In this document: positions 42,217 through 50,612 of the stretch, one piece after another
Layout of the letters: the number at the start of each line of letters is the position of its first letter
How positions within the stretch are numbered: position 1 is the first letter of the stretch
NCBI RefSeq assembly: GCF_004339805.1
Contig: NZ_SLUI01000006.1
Coordinates: forward strand, 43,399-107,398
Source: Anaerospora hongkongensis
GTDB lineage: Bacteria; Bacillota; Negativicutes; Sporomusales; DSM-15969
Length of the DNA: 64,000 bases
Reading direction: 5' to 3'
The notes under the pieces: generated by a model
The model's database searches: none
What the model was told of the DNA's origin: nothing
The model's input: only the letters and a program-made list of their open reading frames with translations
Program-made: the position numbers and the translations under genes

Positions 42217-43650
42217 CTACGGTATAATATAGCCGGCGACCAGGTAGCCAAGCGTGGACAGAGTGATGGCAGTCAGCCCGTAGGGTAAGACATAGCTGAC
42301 ATGACTCGTTACCGGAATATCCATAACTGCTGCAGTTAATACCGGTGTTTCACCTAGAGGTGACAGGCTGTCACCTATTGAGCCTCCAGCCAGAACGGCA
42401 CCGACTGTGAGCGCAAGATTGGCTCCGGTAATTACAGCTAAGGACATAGCTAGCGGCATGACCAAAGCCCAGGTACCCCAGGAAGACCCCATAAAATAAG
42501 AGGCTACTCCCCCTATAGCAAACACAATGATGGGAATTAACTGCGGAGGCATTGCAGTTCCCAGTAAGCCACTAATAAAAGCATTAAAGCCTAGTTCTTG
42601 CGTTATACCGGTAATTGCCCAGGCCATGATTAAAATGACGATCGGGGGAAGCATTTCGGTTCCACCGCTTAAAAAATGGCTTTGTAATTCTTTCATAGGA
42701 ATTTTTTGCAGTACATAGAGCAGAGTTGTGCCTACCAGCGTGGCTAAAGTCGCCACAAAAATAGCTTTTTCATAATCGGCATTCAGCAGTGCTGCTAAAA
42801 GCGAGGTTTCTCCCTTGGCTTGACCAGTCAACCAGAACAAATATGTAATCAGTGTTAGTAAGAAAACTAGTGGCAGGAGCAAGTTAGCTACCCGGGGCGG
42901 GACTTTTTCTTGATAATGACATTCGTCGTGGGCTTCATGGGAATCATGATCACCGGCGGTCACTTCTGGTTTGTAAGCAGGCTGAGCAAGTTTTAGCCAG
43001 CTAAACTGAAATGAGTAAAAGATGGAAAAGATACTAATTCCTAACATACTGATAGAATAAAAATTAAATGGGATTGCCGACAAATAGACCATATACGGGT
43101 TACCAGTAAAGCCGACTTGCGCCATAGATGAACCGATGACTCCCAGGATATAACCCACATAGGTGGTAGCGAAGGGAATAAGGACGATGAGTTGAGACGA
43201 CGTAGTGTTGACAATTAAGGCCAGCTTGTCTTTGGAACCATCGACCTTTTCTAACAAGGGCTTGCTGATGGTTCCTGTCGCAATGACATGAAAGCAGCAG
43301 TCAAGGAAAGTCACTGGTGATGCCCAAAGGACGCTGAGCAGGGCACCACGTTCACTCTTAATATAAGGCTCAGTCATGTTTGCGAAGCCGGAGATGCCCC
43401 CACCAACCTTAAACATCTCGGCCAGGGCACCGAATCCAAATAGAAATAGGATAATATATGCATGACTTTCATCAGCCACTACGCTGGCCAGTGCCTGACC
43501 GGTCAGCAGGACGGCACCTATCGGATTGCCGCCTGCCTGTAGCAAGGTACCGGCTAGTAATCCCAGCACCAGAGAGGGGATAATTCGTTTAGTAACCGCA
43601 GCACCGATAATGGCAGCCAGCGGCGGTATGATACTGTAAAAATCCAGCAA
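42217..43650 (-). CDS. NhaC-family Na+/H+ antiporter-type transporter
   Basis: A 477-aa polytopic protein of the NhaC/YuiF type with about 12 helices. GGISGFANMTEPYIKSERG, SQLIVLIPFATTY, MGSSWGTWALVMPLA and GGSIGDSLSPLGETPV are family motifs. It carries a histidine-rich loop (HDSHEAHDECHYQE) in the middle. Substrates could be Na+/H+ or organic acids in this family. The TTG start follows AAGGAGG. Confidence 0.88.
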   Translation of the reverse strand: MLDFYSIIPPLAAIIGAAVTKRIIPSLVLGLLAGTLLQAGGNPIGAVLLTGQALASVVADESHAYIILFLFGFGALAEMFKVGGGISGFANMTEPYIKSERGALLSVLWASPVTFLDCCFHVIATGTISKPLLEKVDGSKDKLALIVNTTSSQLIVLIPFATTYVGYILGVIGSSMAQVGFTGNPYMVYLSAIPFNFYSISMLGISIFSIFYSFQFSWLKLAQPAYKPEVTAGDHDSHEAHDECHYQEKVPPRVANLLLPLVFLLTLITYLFWLTGQAKGETSLLAALLNADYEKAIFVATLATLVGTTLLYVLQKIPMKELQSHFLSGGTEMLPPIVILIMAWAITGITQELGFNAFISGLLGTAMPPQLIPIIVFAIGGVASYFMGSSWGTWALVMPLAMSLAVITGANLALTVGAVLAGGSIGDSLSPLGETPVLTAAVMDIPVTSHVSYVLPYGLTAITLSTLGYLVAGYIIP

Positions 43651-43880
43651 GGTTGTAAACCTCCTTTGGTGATATCAGTTTAGTATTTGCCAGAAAGTTG
43701 CCAGTTATGAAAATAAATTAGTACGCCGCTTCTTTTCAGAAAAATGACTTGTGAGATAGGCTGGTGTATATTTAACTCAATTGGTGTACGGGTCATCGTT
43801 TTCCGGATGATGATGCAAACCGATTGTTACCCGTTCAGTCATGTCGCTATTAGCAGGCGGACGGAAAATTGCCTAGATAG

Positions 43881-43936
43881 CAATACAATAAAAGAGCCCC
43901 GCCTCAAATATGAAGCGGGGCCCTTTTATTGTATTG
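43881..43936. terminator. Strong bidirectional terminator
   Basis: CAATACAATAAAAG.GCCCCGC pairs with GCGGGGCCCTTTTATTGTATTG across an 11-base loop. A-rich and T-rich flanks allow function on both strands, for cbiK (minus) and the region to its left. Confidence 0.93.
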
Positions 43937-43950
43937 TTTTGTATAGGTTA

Positions 43951-44910
43951 TTAGTTGATTTCGGGAATGGGTGGACGATCTTTGCCTCTTTCGGTATAGT
44001 TATTCGCGATGGCATCTTGCACATGCTGTACAAAGATATTCTGGATTATCTGGTTTTGACCCAAGCCACGGATAGCGGCATCCACTTTAAAACCGGCGTT
44101 AATAAGTCTGGTCTTGGCTGAATCGGCCTCGTCTCCGCCGATGTCATTGTTGGCGTGGTCACCAGCAACTAGCATCAGCGGCATCACGGTAACTTTCTTA
44201 ATTTTTTGTTCCTTTAATTTTGCTATAACGCTGTCTAAGGACGGGTATCCCTCACCATCTACAGTGTTTACAAAGACATTTTTCAAACCGGCATCTGCAA
44301 ATCTCATTTGTAGAGCGGCATAAGCGGCATTAGCGGGATGAGCGCCACCATGACCAATAAGGACAACGGCCTCGTTACGGTTTAGCTTGGGTAATTGGCT
44401 TTGTATGGCTTCAATAGCGGTAAGATAATCGTCTGGACGTTCCTCCTGGCCCGCAAAATAGAGCAGTGGGCGTCCTAACACTATTCTGTCAAAGGATTTG
44501 TTTTGAGCGTAGGTATCAACTGCCCGACGCACTTTGTCATATTCATCACCAGCTACCATATGCAGGGGCTGTACGATGACTTCACTGTAACCTTCAGCCT
44601 TCAATTTATCCAGAGCCTGCTTTTCTGTATCAATTTTTAATCCTTCGCGCTCAGCGATTCGTTTGATAATAATGCGGGAAGTAAAGGCACGGCGGACTTC
44701 ATATTCCGGAAAAGCAGCCTTGATTTTATTCTCCACGCTTTCAATATTCAGTTTACGGGTATCCTGATATGTAGTACCGAAGCTGACTACAAGAATTGCT
44801 TTTTTACCTGGTGTAGGCTCTGCGGCATAGGTCTTTTGTCCGAAGGATAGAACACCGAAACAGACGGTAAGTAAAAACGTTGTCATGAGTAACCAAATAC
44901 TTTTTTTCAA
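43951..44910 (-). CDS. cbiK: Exported sirohydrochlorin cobaltochelatase CbiK
   Basis: CbiK inserts cobalt into the corrin precursor. The 319-aa protein has a signal peptide (residues 1-29, ending TYAAEP) and then the chelatase fold with VVSFGTTYQDTR, the metal-binding histidines in PLHMVAGDEYDK and AGDHANNDIGGD, and IGHGGAHPANAAY. Exported CbiK forms are known in Desulfovibrio and bind cobalt or haem-like tetrapyrroles outside the cytoplasm. TTG start follows GAGGAGG. A cobalamin riboswitch and terminator lie upstream. Confidence 0.92.
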   Translation of the reverse strand: MKKSIWLLMTTFLLTVCFGVLSFGQKTYAAEPTPGKKAILVVSFGTTYQDTRKLNIESVENKIKAAFPEYEVRRAFTSRIIIKRIAEREGLKIDTEKQALDKLKAEGYSEVIVQPLHMVAGDEYDKVRRAVDTYAQNKSFDRIVLGRPLLYFAGQEERPDDYLTAIEAIQSQLPKLNRNEAVVLIGHGGAHPANAAYAALQMRFADAGLKNVFVNTVDGEGYPSLDSVIAKLKEQKIKKVTVMPLMLVAGDHANNDIGGDEADSAKTRLINAGFKVDAAIRGLGQNQIIQNIFVQHVQDAIANNYTERGKDRPPIPEIN

Positions 44911-45124
44911 TTGTTTTCCTCCTCTTTATCAATACATTGTGCTATCCTCAGTGGGTCGACATCACCTCCTCAGTGTATTGGGTATCTTTATGAGGATACG
45001 ACGACCACAATCTTTTTAGCCGAGCATCATCGTAAAGGAGAACGTGTGGTGTTTCTAAGTAAATATGAGAATTTGGGAAATGCAGAAGTTTATTTACAGG
45101 TAAATTCAAGAAATACACAAAGAA

Positions 45125-45160
45125 TAAAAAAGCCCCTCCCTGAGATCTACAGGAAGGGGG
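45125..45160 (-). terminator. Terminator between riboswitch and cbiK
   Basis: CCCCCTTCCTG pairs with CAGGGAGGGG, followed on the minus strand by CTTTTTTATT. Located between the cobalamin aptamer and the gene, it is the likely switch element. Confidence 0.8.
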
Positions 45161-45267
45161 ATCGTTACGTGAGAAAGATGTTTAGCCAAAATCCCGGCAA
45201 AAATTACCGAGCAGGAATCACTTGCTCCATATCCCCTCCCCATCGCTCGTGGGTAAAAACGGTGATT

Positions 45268-45432
45268 GATAGATAGGCAGTTCTCCTGGCTCTAGATCAT
45301 CGCTCGTCCAAACCTTCCCAAGACTTTCGCGTCTCAGTGGTAATCCTTGGATTTGCTTCCTATTACAGTGGCGGGACCGCGCCGGTATCACACCGGTCTT
45401 CCCTATTAAGCCCTTGCGGGCACCTATCTCGC
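45268..45432 (-). promoter_or_regulatory. Cobalamin riboswitch
   Basis: Read on the minus strand, the class blocks appear in order: AGATAGGTGCCCGCAAGGGC, AATAGGGAA, CCGCCACTGTAA, GAAGCAAATCC and GAGCCAGGAGAACTGCC (B12 box region). It controls the exported cbiK gene. High cobalamin would favour the downstream terminator. Confidence 0.94.
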
Positions 45433-45433
45433 T

Positions 45434-46289
45434 CTATGTAATTGTCCAATCTTAATTCTCTTATTATTTGCCACAATAGTACCATTAGCGCTATAGATTG
45501 TCAAGCGATCGTCGGTGGGGAATTTATAATCGGTCAGATAATGTTTCATGTACAGGTATAGGAGGTTTAGGTCATACCAGCGTTTAGTTTCAGCATACTC
45601 TATCAGATACAATCTTAAGGATGGTGAACTCAAGTACGGGTCAGGATTTCTTTAGGACAGTGAAAATAGAATATACTGCCACGTAGTAAAGTCAGGTCTA
45701 TTAATCCTAAAAAATTAATCTATATAGACTCTACAAACAGGGTTATAATATGTATGAATGTATACTTATATATTCATGGAGTGCTATATCACATATCTAA
45801 GAAAAAACTTTGTATATGTGCCTTAGCAAGCATTGTTAAAATTAAGCAATTCATAGTCTCGTCAAGTCCAGTATGGGCGTCTGTATAATATTGAAAGCAT
45901 AATGGACATAAGGCGGTAATTCTTACTAAGTGGAATCCCAGTGGGGCCTTATCGTTGAACACATTTACAGAATAGATAAGATAAGATCGCGCAATGAAGG
46001 TGGTTCCAGAAGTGGACTTATATTGCTAAAAGTAACGAAAAAAGCACTTCCTTCACCTGGATGCTCTTACTTTATTTTCTGCATAGACATATATGATCCA
46101 TTTAGCGATAGACATGCATTTATCTTAGTTGTTTTTTGATTTTGTGGACTCCGCTTGTGGCAGTTAGAGAAAGCGAAAATAGCCGTGAGCAGTAGTGGTT
46201 TTGAAACAAAACGATATTTCAATAATATGAGTTTCTGTACAAGAATAAGTATTGAACTGATTTTTAAAATTACTGAAGGAGGACATTGT
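45434..46289. other. AT-rich interval at the chromosome/mobile-element border
   Basis: No ORF here has both a ribosome site and a recognisable product. A short inverted repeat (ATAAGGC/GCCTTAT) lies at 45908-45952. The left end of the mobile element should be within this region, but I find no tRNA and cannot see an attachment site without the other end. Confidence 0.5.
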
Positions 46290-46817
46290 ATGATTGAGAT
46301 TCCTCAAGACTCTTTTCGTTTGTATTTCCGGGACGTGTGCGGCGCGTTCAAATGGCAAAAACTATTTCAGGGCGATATTATCTGCGACAAAAACCTGCTC
46401 CTCGAATTTCTTGGTAATGCGATAACCCACAATTTAATTTGGACAATGGACCACTTTAATGTATTCTATGAAAAATGTACTTCCTATGCATTTAATATTC
46501 CGACCGAAGATCAAATTTCGGAGGCCATAGAGAATGCAACTCAAGACATCATTCAGGAGATTGGGAAGCCAGGAATTCCGTTTCAGGTATTCTTCCGTCC
46601 AGTTGGCGAGAGTAAATGGATTTTGATGCCCACATACAATTCAATTGTGTGCGATATCAAAGATATAACGGAACTTACCTTATATGGCCTCATGAAAGGC
46701 GTACTAAATAATCTGGACCGATTTGACATTTACTATAAGAACAGCCCAACCTTGCCCGAGAAAGTAGACGTGGATGCTTTAGTGGCAGCAATTCAAAAAG
46801 AAGCAAGAAAAAGTTAA
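46290..46817 (+). CDS. Unknown protein beside the prophage repressor
   Basis: I do not recognise this 175-aa protein. GAAGGAGG precedes ATG 46290 well. It is soluble, acidic, with mixed helices and strands (for example WTMDHFNVFYEKCTSYAF) and no evident motif. Its stop overlaps the stop of the repressor gene coming from the other side (TTAA shared). At the edge of a prophage it may be a lysogeny-expressed accessory (moron) gene. Confidence 0.65.
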   Translation: MIEIPQDSFRLYFRDVCGAFKWQKLFQGDIICDKNLLLEFLGNAITHNLIWTMDHFNVFYEKCTSYAFNIPTEDQISEAIENATQDIIQEIGKPGIPFQVFFRPVGESKWILMPTYNSIVCDIKDITELTLYGLMKGVLNNLDRFDIYYKNSPTLPEKVDVDALVAAIQKEARKS

Positions 46818-47185
46818 TCTTTTTCCTGCTTCTTTTTTTCATTTTTCTCCCATGAATTTACAATTGCCTCTAACATGACCAGGGGAAAGCCTATCTTCTC
46901 GGCCCGCTCCCCCAGCACAATATAAGGGGTTTTTTCGTTAGGGGAGATAAGTTCGGATGCAGGCATCTGCCCGGAGCGCAGCACGACATTTTCCAGGTAG
47001 AAGTAGCAGAGGTCAACCTTGAAGGCATCAGCAAACTTTGTGGCGGTTTTGTTGTTTGGAAACTCTTTTCCAGTCTCATAGCGGGAAATCTTACTTTGCT
47101 TCACACCTGTCAGTTTTTCAAGTTGTTCCATAGTAAGACGTTTCGATTTACGAATTTCTCTGAGTTTATGTCCGAGGAATTTCAA
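46814..47185 (-). CDS. XRE-family phage repressor
   Basis: A 123-aa protein with an N-terminal Cro/C1-type helix-turn-helix (LREIRKSKRLTMEQLEKLTG then VKQSKISRYETG) and a helical C-terminal part. It faces away from the early phage genes, as a CI-like repressor does. Start is TTG 47185 behind AAGGAGG, as an upstream ATG runs into a stop. Confidence 0.88.
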   Translation of the reverse strand: MKFLGHKLREIRKSKRLTMEQLEKLTGVKQSKISRYETGKEFPNNKTATKFADAFKVDLCYFYLENVVLRSGQMPASELISPNEKTPYIVLGERAEKIGFPLVMLEAIVNSWEKNEKKKQEKD

Positions 47186-47214
47186 TCCATTCTAATCCTC
47201 CTTTAGCGACCCAT

Positions 47215-47310
47215 ATCCTTAACATAATATTAGTATACAAAAATTATTACTATAATGATAAAGAACATATTACCAATTGACTAAATATTACTGTAAACAT
47301 TATAATTTCG
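47215..47310. promoter_or_regulatory. Putative repressor operator region
   Basis: The AT-rich interval between repressor and early genes holds related motifs: ATTACTATAAT, ATATTACCAATT and ATATTACTGTAAA. These look like multiple operator copies over divergent promoters; the binding protein is presumed to be the XRE repressor. Confidence 0.4.
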
Positions 47311-47431
47311 ATGAGAAGTAACCGTTTTTGCTAGTTGTGATTTTGGTCTTTCGGTTGCTCTCGCTACTGGCTACAATTTACTGATGCAAAAAATGGAGTC
47401 TTTTCCCACTTTAAGATTTAGGAGGATTTGT

Positions 47432-47593
47432 TTGTCTGAGCAAGTGAAATGTCCCGTTTGTGGACGACGCCTATTTGATATCGAAGAAGATTCCAGGGGT
47501 CTAATTGCAATAAAGTGTATGCAATGTAAAAAAATTACTAAGTTTTACCTAGCAAGATTAAGTAAGTGCCCCGGGCGCCAGAGGTGTGGATAA
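47432..47593 (+). CDS. Com-like small zinc-finger protein
   Basis: A 53-aa protein from a TTG start with AGGAGG. CPVCGRRLFDIE and IKCMQCKK give a CXXC-X18-CXXC zinc finger in the style of the phage Mu Com protein, a translational regulator. Function here is inferred from this similarity. It is closed by a terminator. Confidence 0.7.
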   Translation: MSEQVKCPVCGRRLFDIEEDSRGLIAIKCMQCKKITKFYLARLSKCPGRQRCG

Positions 47594-47633
47594 TAGAAGG
47601 AATACGAGTCAGCGGCTGTATTGATTTACCTAG

Positions 47634-47675
47634 AAGCCAGATAAATTGTTACCGACAATTTATCTGGCTTTTTTA
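47634..47675 (+). terminator. Rho-independent terminator
   Basis: AGCCAGATAAATTGT pairs with ACAATTTATCTGGCT and is followed by TTTTT. It is placed after the Com-like gene. Confidence 0.92.
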
Positions 47676-47805
47676 CTTTTATGGATAAAGCAGTTGGCCA
47701 GTATCTCATTTATCACTAAACTGTAATACCTTAACTATTTTTGACAATAAAATACCGTGCATACCGAGCAACGGAACCAGCGGTTTAAACCGCTTTGAGT
47801 TACCA

Positions 47806-47858
47806 AATAGCCGGATGAAGCTAATTTTTATTAGCTTCATCCGGCTATTTTTTTTTAT
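47806..47858 (+). terminator. Rho-independent terminator before the early operon
   Basis: AATAGCCGGATGAAGCTAA pairs perfectly with TTAGCTTCATCCGGCTATT and is followed by T8. It lies just before the ribosome site of the sigma-like gene at 47882, so either transcription starts after it or it is controlled by antitermination. Confidence 0.9.
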
Positions 47859-47881
47859 TCACCCAAAGGAGAGAATGATCA

Positions 47882-48289
47882 ATGAAAATTAAGTATGAAT
47901 TCCTGACAGGAGAAGCGGTGGAGATTGAGGTGTCGGAAGCAATCAGCAAAGTGCTGATTGGTATTGACGAGGAAGTCAAAAACAGTGACCGGCGGGAAAG
48001 CCGACGGCATCATTCGATTGACGCTTTAGCTGAGATAGGCGTTGAACTGGCAGCTACCAGTGAGGAACTTGCTGACTCTATCGAAATGCGGGAAACAACG
48101 GAAGCCCTGCGCCAGGCAATCGGCAAGCTGCTTCCTCAGCAACGCAAATTGCTTCAGAAACTGTATTTTGGTGACGGGCGCACGATAGTGGACGTTGCCA
48201 GGGAGGAAGGGGTTACTATATCAGCCATTAGCCATCGCTTGGATCTGATCTATAAAAAACTAAGAAAGTTATTGAACCAAAATCAATAA
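47882..48289 (+). CDS. Phage-type sigma-70 region 4-like regulator
   Basis: A 135-aa protein whose C-terminal 60 residues form a sigma region 4-like helix-turn-helix (LPQQRKLLQKLYFGDGRTI then VTISAISHRLDLIYKKL). Such proteins are common at the start of Firmicute prophage early operons. AAAGGAGAG precedes the ATG. It may steer transcription of the downstream genes. Confidence 0.78.
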   Translation: MKIKYEFLTGEAVEIEVSEAISKVLIGIDEEVKNSDRRESRRHHSIDALAEIGVELAATSEELADSIEMRETTEALRQAIGKLLPQQRKLLQKLYFGDGRTIVDVAREEGVTISAISHRLDLIYKKLRKLLNQNQ

Positions 48290-48438
48290 CCGAAAGCCTT
48301 TGATAAATCTAAGTTTTTTACCAGTTCCATAATTTACAAGAAAAAACTTTAGAAATAGACCCTCAACTTTCGTCGTTTTCGTGGCTATAAGGTAGAGGCA
48401 CTTTTACGGCCTCAAAACATAGCGAAAGAGGTGAAACG

Positions 48439-48606
48439 ATGGAAATTTGGATTGAGGGAGTCCAGATTAAAATTCCCAAAGGCAGCAAGCTCAAGTCTAT
48501 TACGATTTCAGAACTAGACAGCAAGGCGGCAAAAAGGAAAGCAGTGGAGTTGGTAGACAAGCTGTTCCAGCCGCTGCTCCGTGAGGGGCAGCAGCAGTGC
48601 GACTGA
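48439..48606 (+). CDS. Small phage protein of unknown function
   Basis: A 55-aa ORF behind AAAGAGGTG. MEIWIEGVQIKIP and a charged helix (DSKAAKRKAVELVDKLF) are seen. Its end overlaps the GTG start of the next gene by 10 bases, so translation is likely coupled. No family is recognised. Confidence 0.65.
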   Translation: MEIWIEGVQIKIPKGSKLKSITISELDSKAAKRKAVELVDKLFQPLLREGQQQCD

Positions 48607-48815
48607 ATAGCGCCAGAGTCCAGCAACTCTTTAGCGAGTATGAAACGAACCCATGCCGGGTTGCCCGACAAACGGGAATCAGTCGGGGCGCACTGTCAAA
48701 TGCGTTGGCTGGCCGGCGAACCGTGGGGAAGAAACTGCTGGCTGGTCTAATCAGGGCCTTCCCCGGTGAAACCATTGAAACCTTAACACTTCCAGACAGG
48801 CAGGTGGCAATTTGA
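48597..48815 (+). CDS. Small HTH DNA-binding protein
   Basis: A 72-aa protein from GTG with a short helix-turn-helix (NPCRVARQTGISRGALSNAL) of the Cro/XRE type. It overlaps both neighbours and belongs to the early phage operon. It may act as an anti-repressor or Cro-like regulator. Confidence 0.72.
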   Translation: MRLNSARVQQLFSEYETNPCRVARQTGISRGALSNALAGRRTVGKKLLAGLIRAFPGETIETLTLPDRQVAI

Positions 48816-49150
48816 AATTTGTGTACGTTTGCTCTCCCTTACGGGGAGACATAGAAACCAATATCCGGCGGGCTTACGGCTACTGCCGGTTTGTCATCCA
48901 GCAAGGAGCGCTGCCGCTGGCGCCGCACGCCATATTCACCGCCTTCTTGGATGACACGATTCCAGAAGAACGACAGCTAGGAATGAGCCTTGGCATTGAA
49001 CTCTTGAAGCGTTCGGATGAACTTTGGGTGTTCGGCAAGAGGATTACTGAAGGCATGCGCGCTGAGATCGAAGTGGCTATAGAGCGGAATATCCCAGTGC
49101 AATATTTTGATGAACGCTGCGAAAAGAGATACCCTCACGCGGAACCATGA
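48812..49150 (+). CDS. DUF4406-like (nucleoside deoxyribosyltransferase fold) protein
   Basis: A 112-aa protein with VYVCSPLRGDIETNIRRA at its N-terminus, APHAIFTAFLDDTIPEER in the middle and the ITEGMRAEIEVA helix, typical of the DUF4406/nucleoside 2-deoxyribosyltransferase-like family. It may act on nucleotides during phage replication. TTG start overlaps the previous gene by four bases. Confidence 0.8.
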   Translation: MKFVYVCSPLRGDIETNIRRAYGYCRFVIQQGALPLAPHAIFTAFLDDTIPEERQLGMSLGIELLKRSDELWVFGKRITEGMRAEIEVAIERNIPVQYFDERCEKRYPHAEP

Positions 49151-50328
49151 TCCAGCTCTATCCCCATCAGGACCAATGCCTGGTTGAGACTAACGGTAAA
49201 AGCCGCGTGGCCTATTATCTCGACATGGGTCTCGGCAAAACCTTTGTCGCCGGTGAAAAGGCGAAGGAGCTGGACAAGCCGGTCCTGGTCGTGTGCCAGA
49301 AATCCAAGATCGACGACTGGAAGGAGCATTTTCAGATCCACTATCAGCTTCCGGTGTCTGTGATCAACTATGATCTGGCCTGGCGGCGGAGCGAGTATCT
49401 TAACTGGGCGGACTTTACGCTCCTGCTAGATGAATCCAGCTTGATCAAAAACGAAACGGCCAAACGCACCAAGTATGTGCTGAATCTGAAACCGACCAAT
49501 GTAATCCTGCTATCGGGGACGCCCACAGGCGGCAAGTATGAAGAACTGTGGAGTCAGTGCCGATTGCTTGGCTGGAACATCTCCAAAAAGCTGTTCTATG
49601 ACCATTACGTCATTACCGAAAAAATCGAGATGGGCGGGTTCCCTTTAACCAAAGTGGTCGGGTACAAAAATGTCGACCGGCTGAAAGCCAAGCTGCGCCA
49701 GTATGGCGCGGTGTTCATGAAGACCGATGAGGTATTCGACCTGCCGGAGCAAGTGGAAACGATGGTGAAGGTCAAGGCGACCAAGGAGTACCGCCAGTTT
49801 AAGCGGGACCGGTATCTTGCCTTGGACACTACCGAATTGGTCGGCGACACGACGCTGAAACAACTGCTCTACCAGCGGCAGCTTTGCGGCCAGTATAACA
49901 AGAACAAATTGTCGGCCGTCCGCGACCTGCTCGACTCGAACAATGACCGGGTCATCATCTTCTACAACTTTACCGCCGAGTTTGAACTAATCAAAACCCT
50001 GACCGACCGGCCGATCAGCTATATCAATGGCACAGGGACGGATTTGGCAAATTACGAAGCCCATTCGAACAGCATCACCTGCGTCCAGTACCAGGCCGGA
50101 GCAATGGGCCACAATCTGCAGCGTAGCAACATCATTATTTATTTCACGCTGCCCTTAAGCTCCGAGCTTTTCGAGCAATCCAAAAAGCGGATTCACCGGA
50201 TCGGCCAGAGCAAGACTTGCTTTTACTATTACCCCATAACCGAGAAATCGGTGGAAGTTAAAATACTCAAAGTGCTAAAACAGCGCCGGGACTTTACCGA
50301 TGCGCTGTTTAAGGAGGAGGCCGGTTGA
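49147..50328 (+). CDS. SNF2-type phage helicase
   Basis: A 393-aa superfamily 2 helicase with Walker A GLGKT near residue 30, motif II LLDESS, motif III LSGTPTGG and motif VI HRIGQSKT, a compact SNF2-like set. It unwinds or remodels DNA in phage replication. It overlaps its neighbours on both sides by four bases, as is usual in this module. Confidence 0.9.
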   Translation: MIQLYPHQDQCLVETNGKSRVAYYLDMGLGKTFVAGEKAKELDKPVLVVCQKSKIDDWKEHFQIHYQLPVSVINYDLAWRRSEYLNWADFTLLLDESSLIKNETAKRTKYVLNLKPTNVILLSGTPTGGKYEELWSQCRLLGWNISKKLFYDHYVITEKIEMGGFPLTKVVGYKNVDRLKAKLRQYGAVFMKTDEVFDLPEQVETMVKVKATKEYRQFKRDRYLALDTTELVGDTTLKQLLYQRQLCGQYNKNKLSAVRDLLDSNNDRVIIFYNFTAEFELIKTLTDRPISYINGTGTDLANYEAHSNSITCVQYQAGAMGHNLQRSNIIIYFTLPLSSELFEQSKKRIHRIGQSKTCFYYYPITEKSVEVKILKVLKQRRDFTDALFKEEAG

Positions 50329-50612
50329 CGGAAAAACAGTTTCAGGACAAGGTCATTGCCTTCCTTCGGTCTCAGAAGATATATCACGTGAAGGTATGGG
50401 GCGGCGGCTATCAGACAGCCGGTATTCCTGACATACTCTGCTGCATAAACGGCCGGTTCGTCGCCCTGGAGTTAAAGACCGAAAAAGGCAAACCCACGGT
50501 CCTGCAAAAATACAACCTCTTCAAAATCCAGGAGGCGGGGGGACACGCGCGTGTACTTCGACCGTCGGAATTTGAAGGTTTCAAAAGGCAGGTGCTGACC
50601 GGTGCGATTTAG
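50325..50612 (+). CDS. VRR-NUC domain nuclease
   Basis: A 95-aa small PD-(D/E)XK nuclease with GIPDILCCINGRFVALELKT holding the D and ExK active site. In phages it is typically located next to the SNF2 helicase. TTG start overlaps the helicase stop; the end overlaps the next GTG. Confidence 0.9.
   Translation: MTEKQFQDKVIAFLRSQKIYHVKVWGGGYQTAGIPDILCCINGRFVALELKTEKGKPTVLQKYNLFKIQEAGGHARVLRPSEFEGFKRQVLTGAI

Noticed and set aside
44911-45276. 121-aa plus-strand ORF
   Set aside because: It is antisense to the cbiK leader, including the terminator and the end of the riboswitch.
45424-45633. 69-aa ORF on the minus strand upstream of the cobalamin riboswitch
   Set aside because: TTG start without a clear ribosome site, no recognised family, and its end runs into the riboswitch.
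45434-46289. tRNA gene or attachment site at the mobile element's left border
   Set aside because: No cloverleaf was found by eye, and the right end needed to define att sites is outside the window.
48363-48775. Minus-strand ORFs over the small early phage genes
   Set aside because: They are shadows of the overlapping plus-strand genes, which have ribosome sites and coupled starts.
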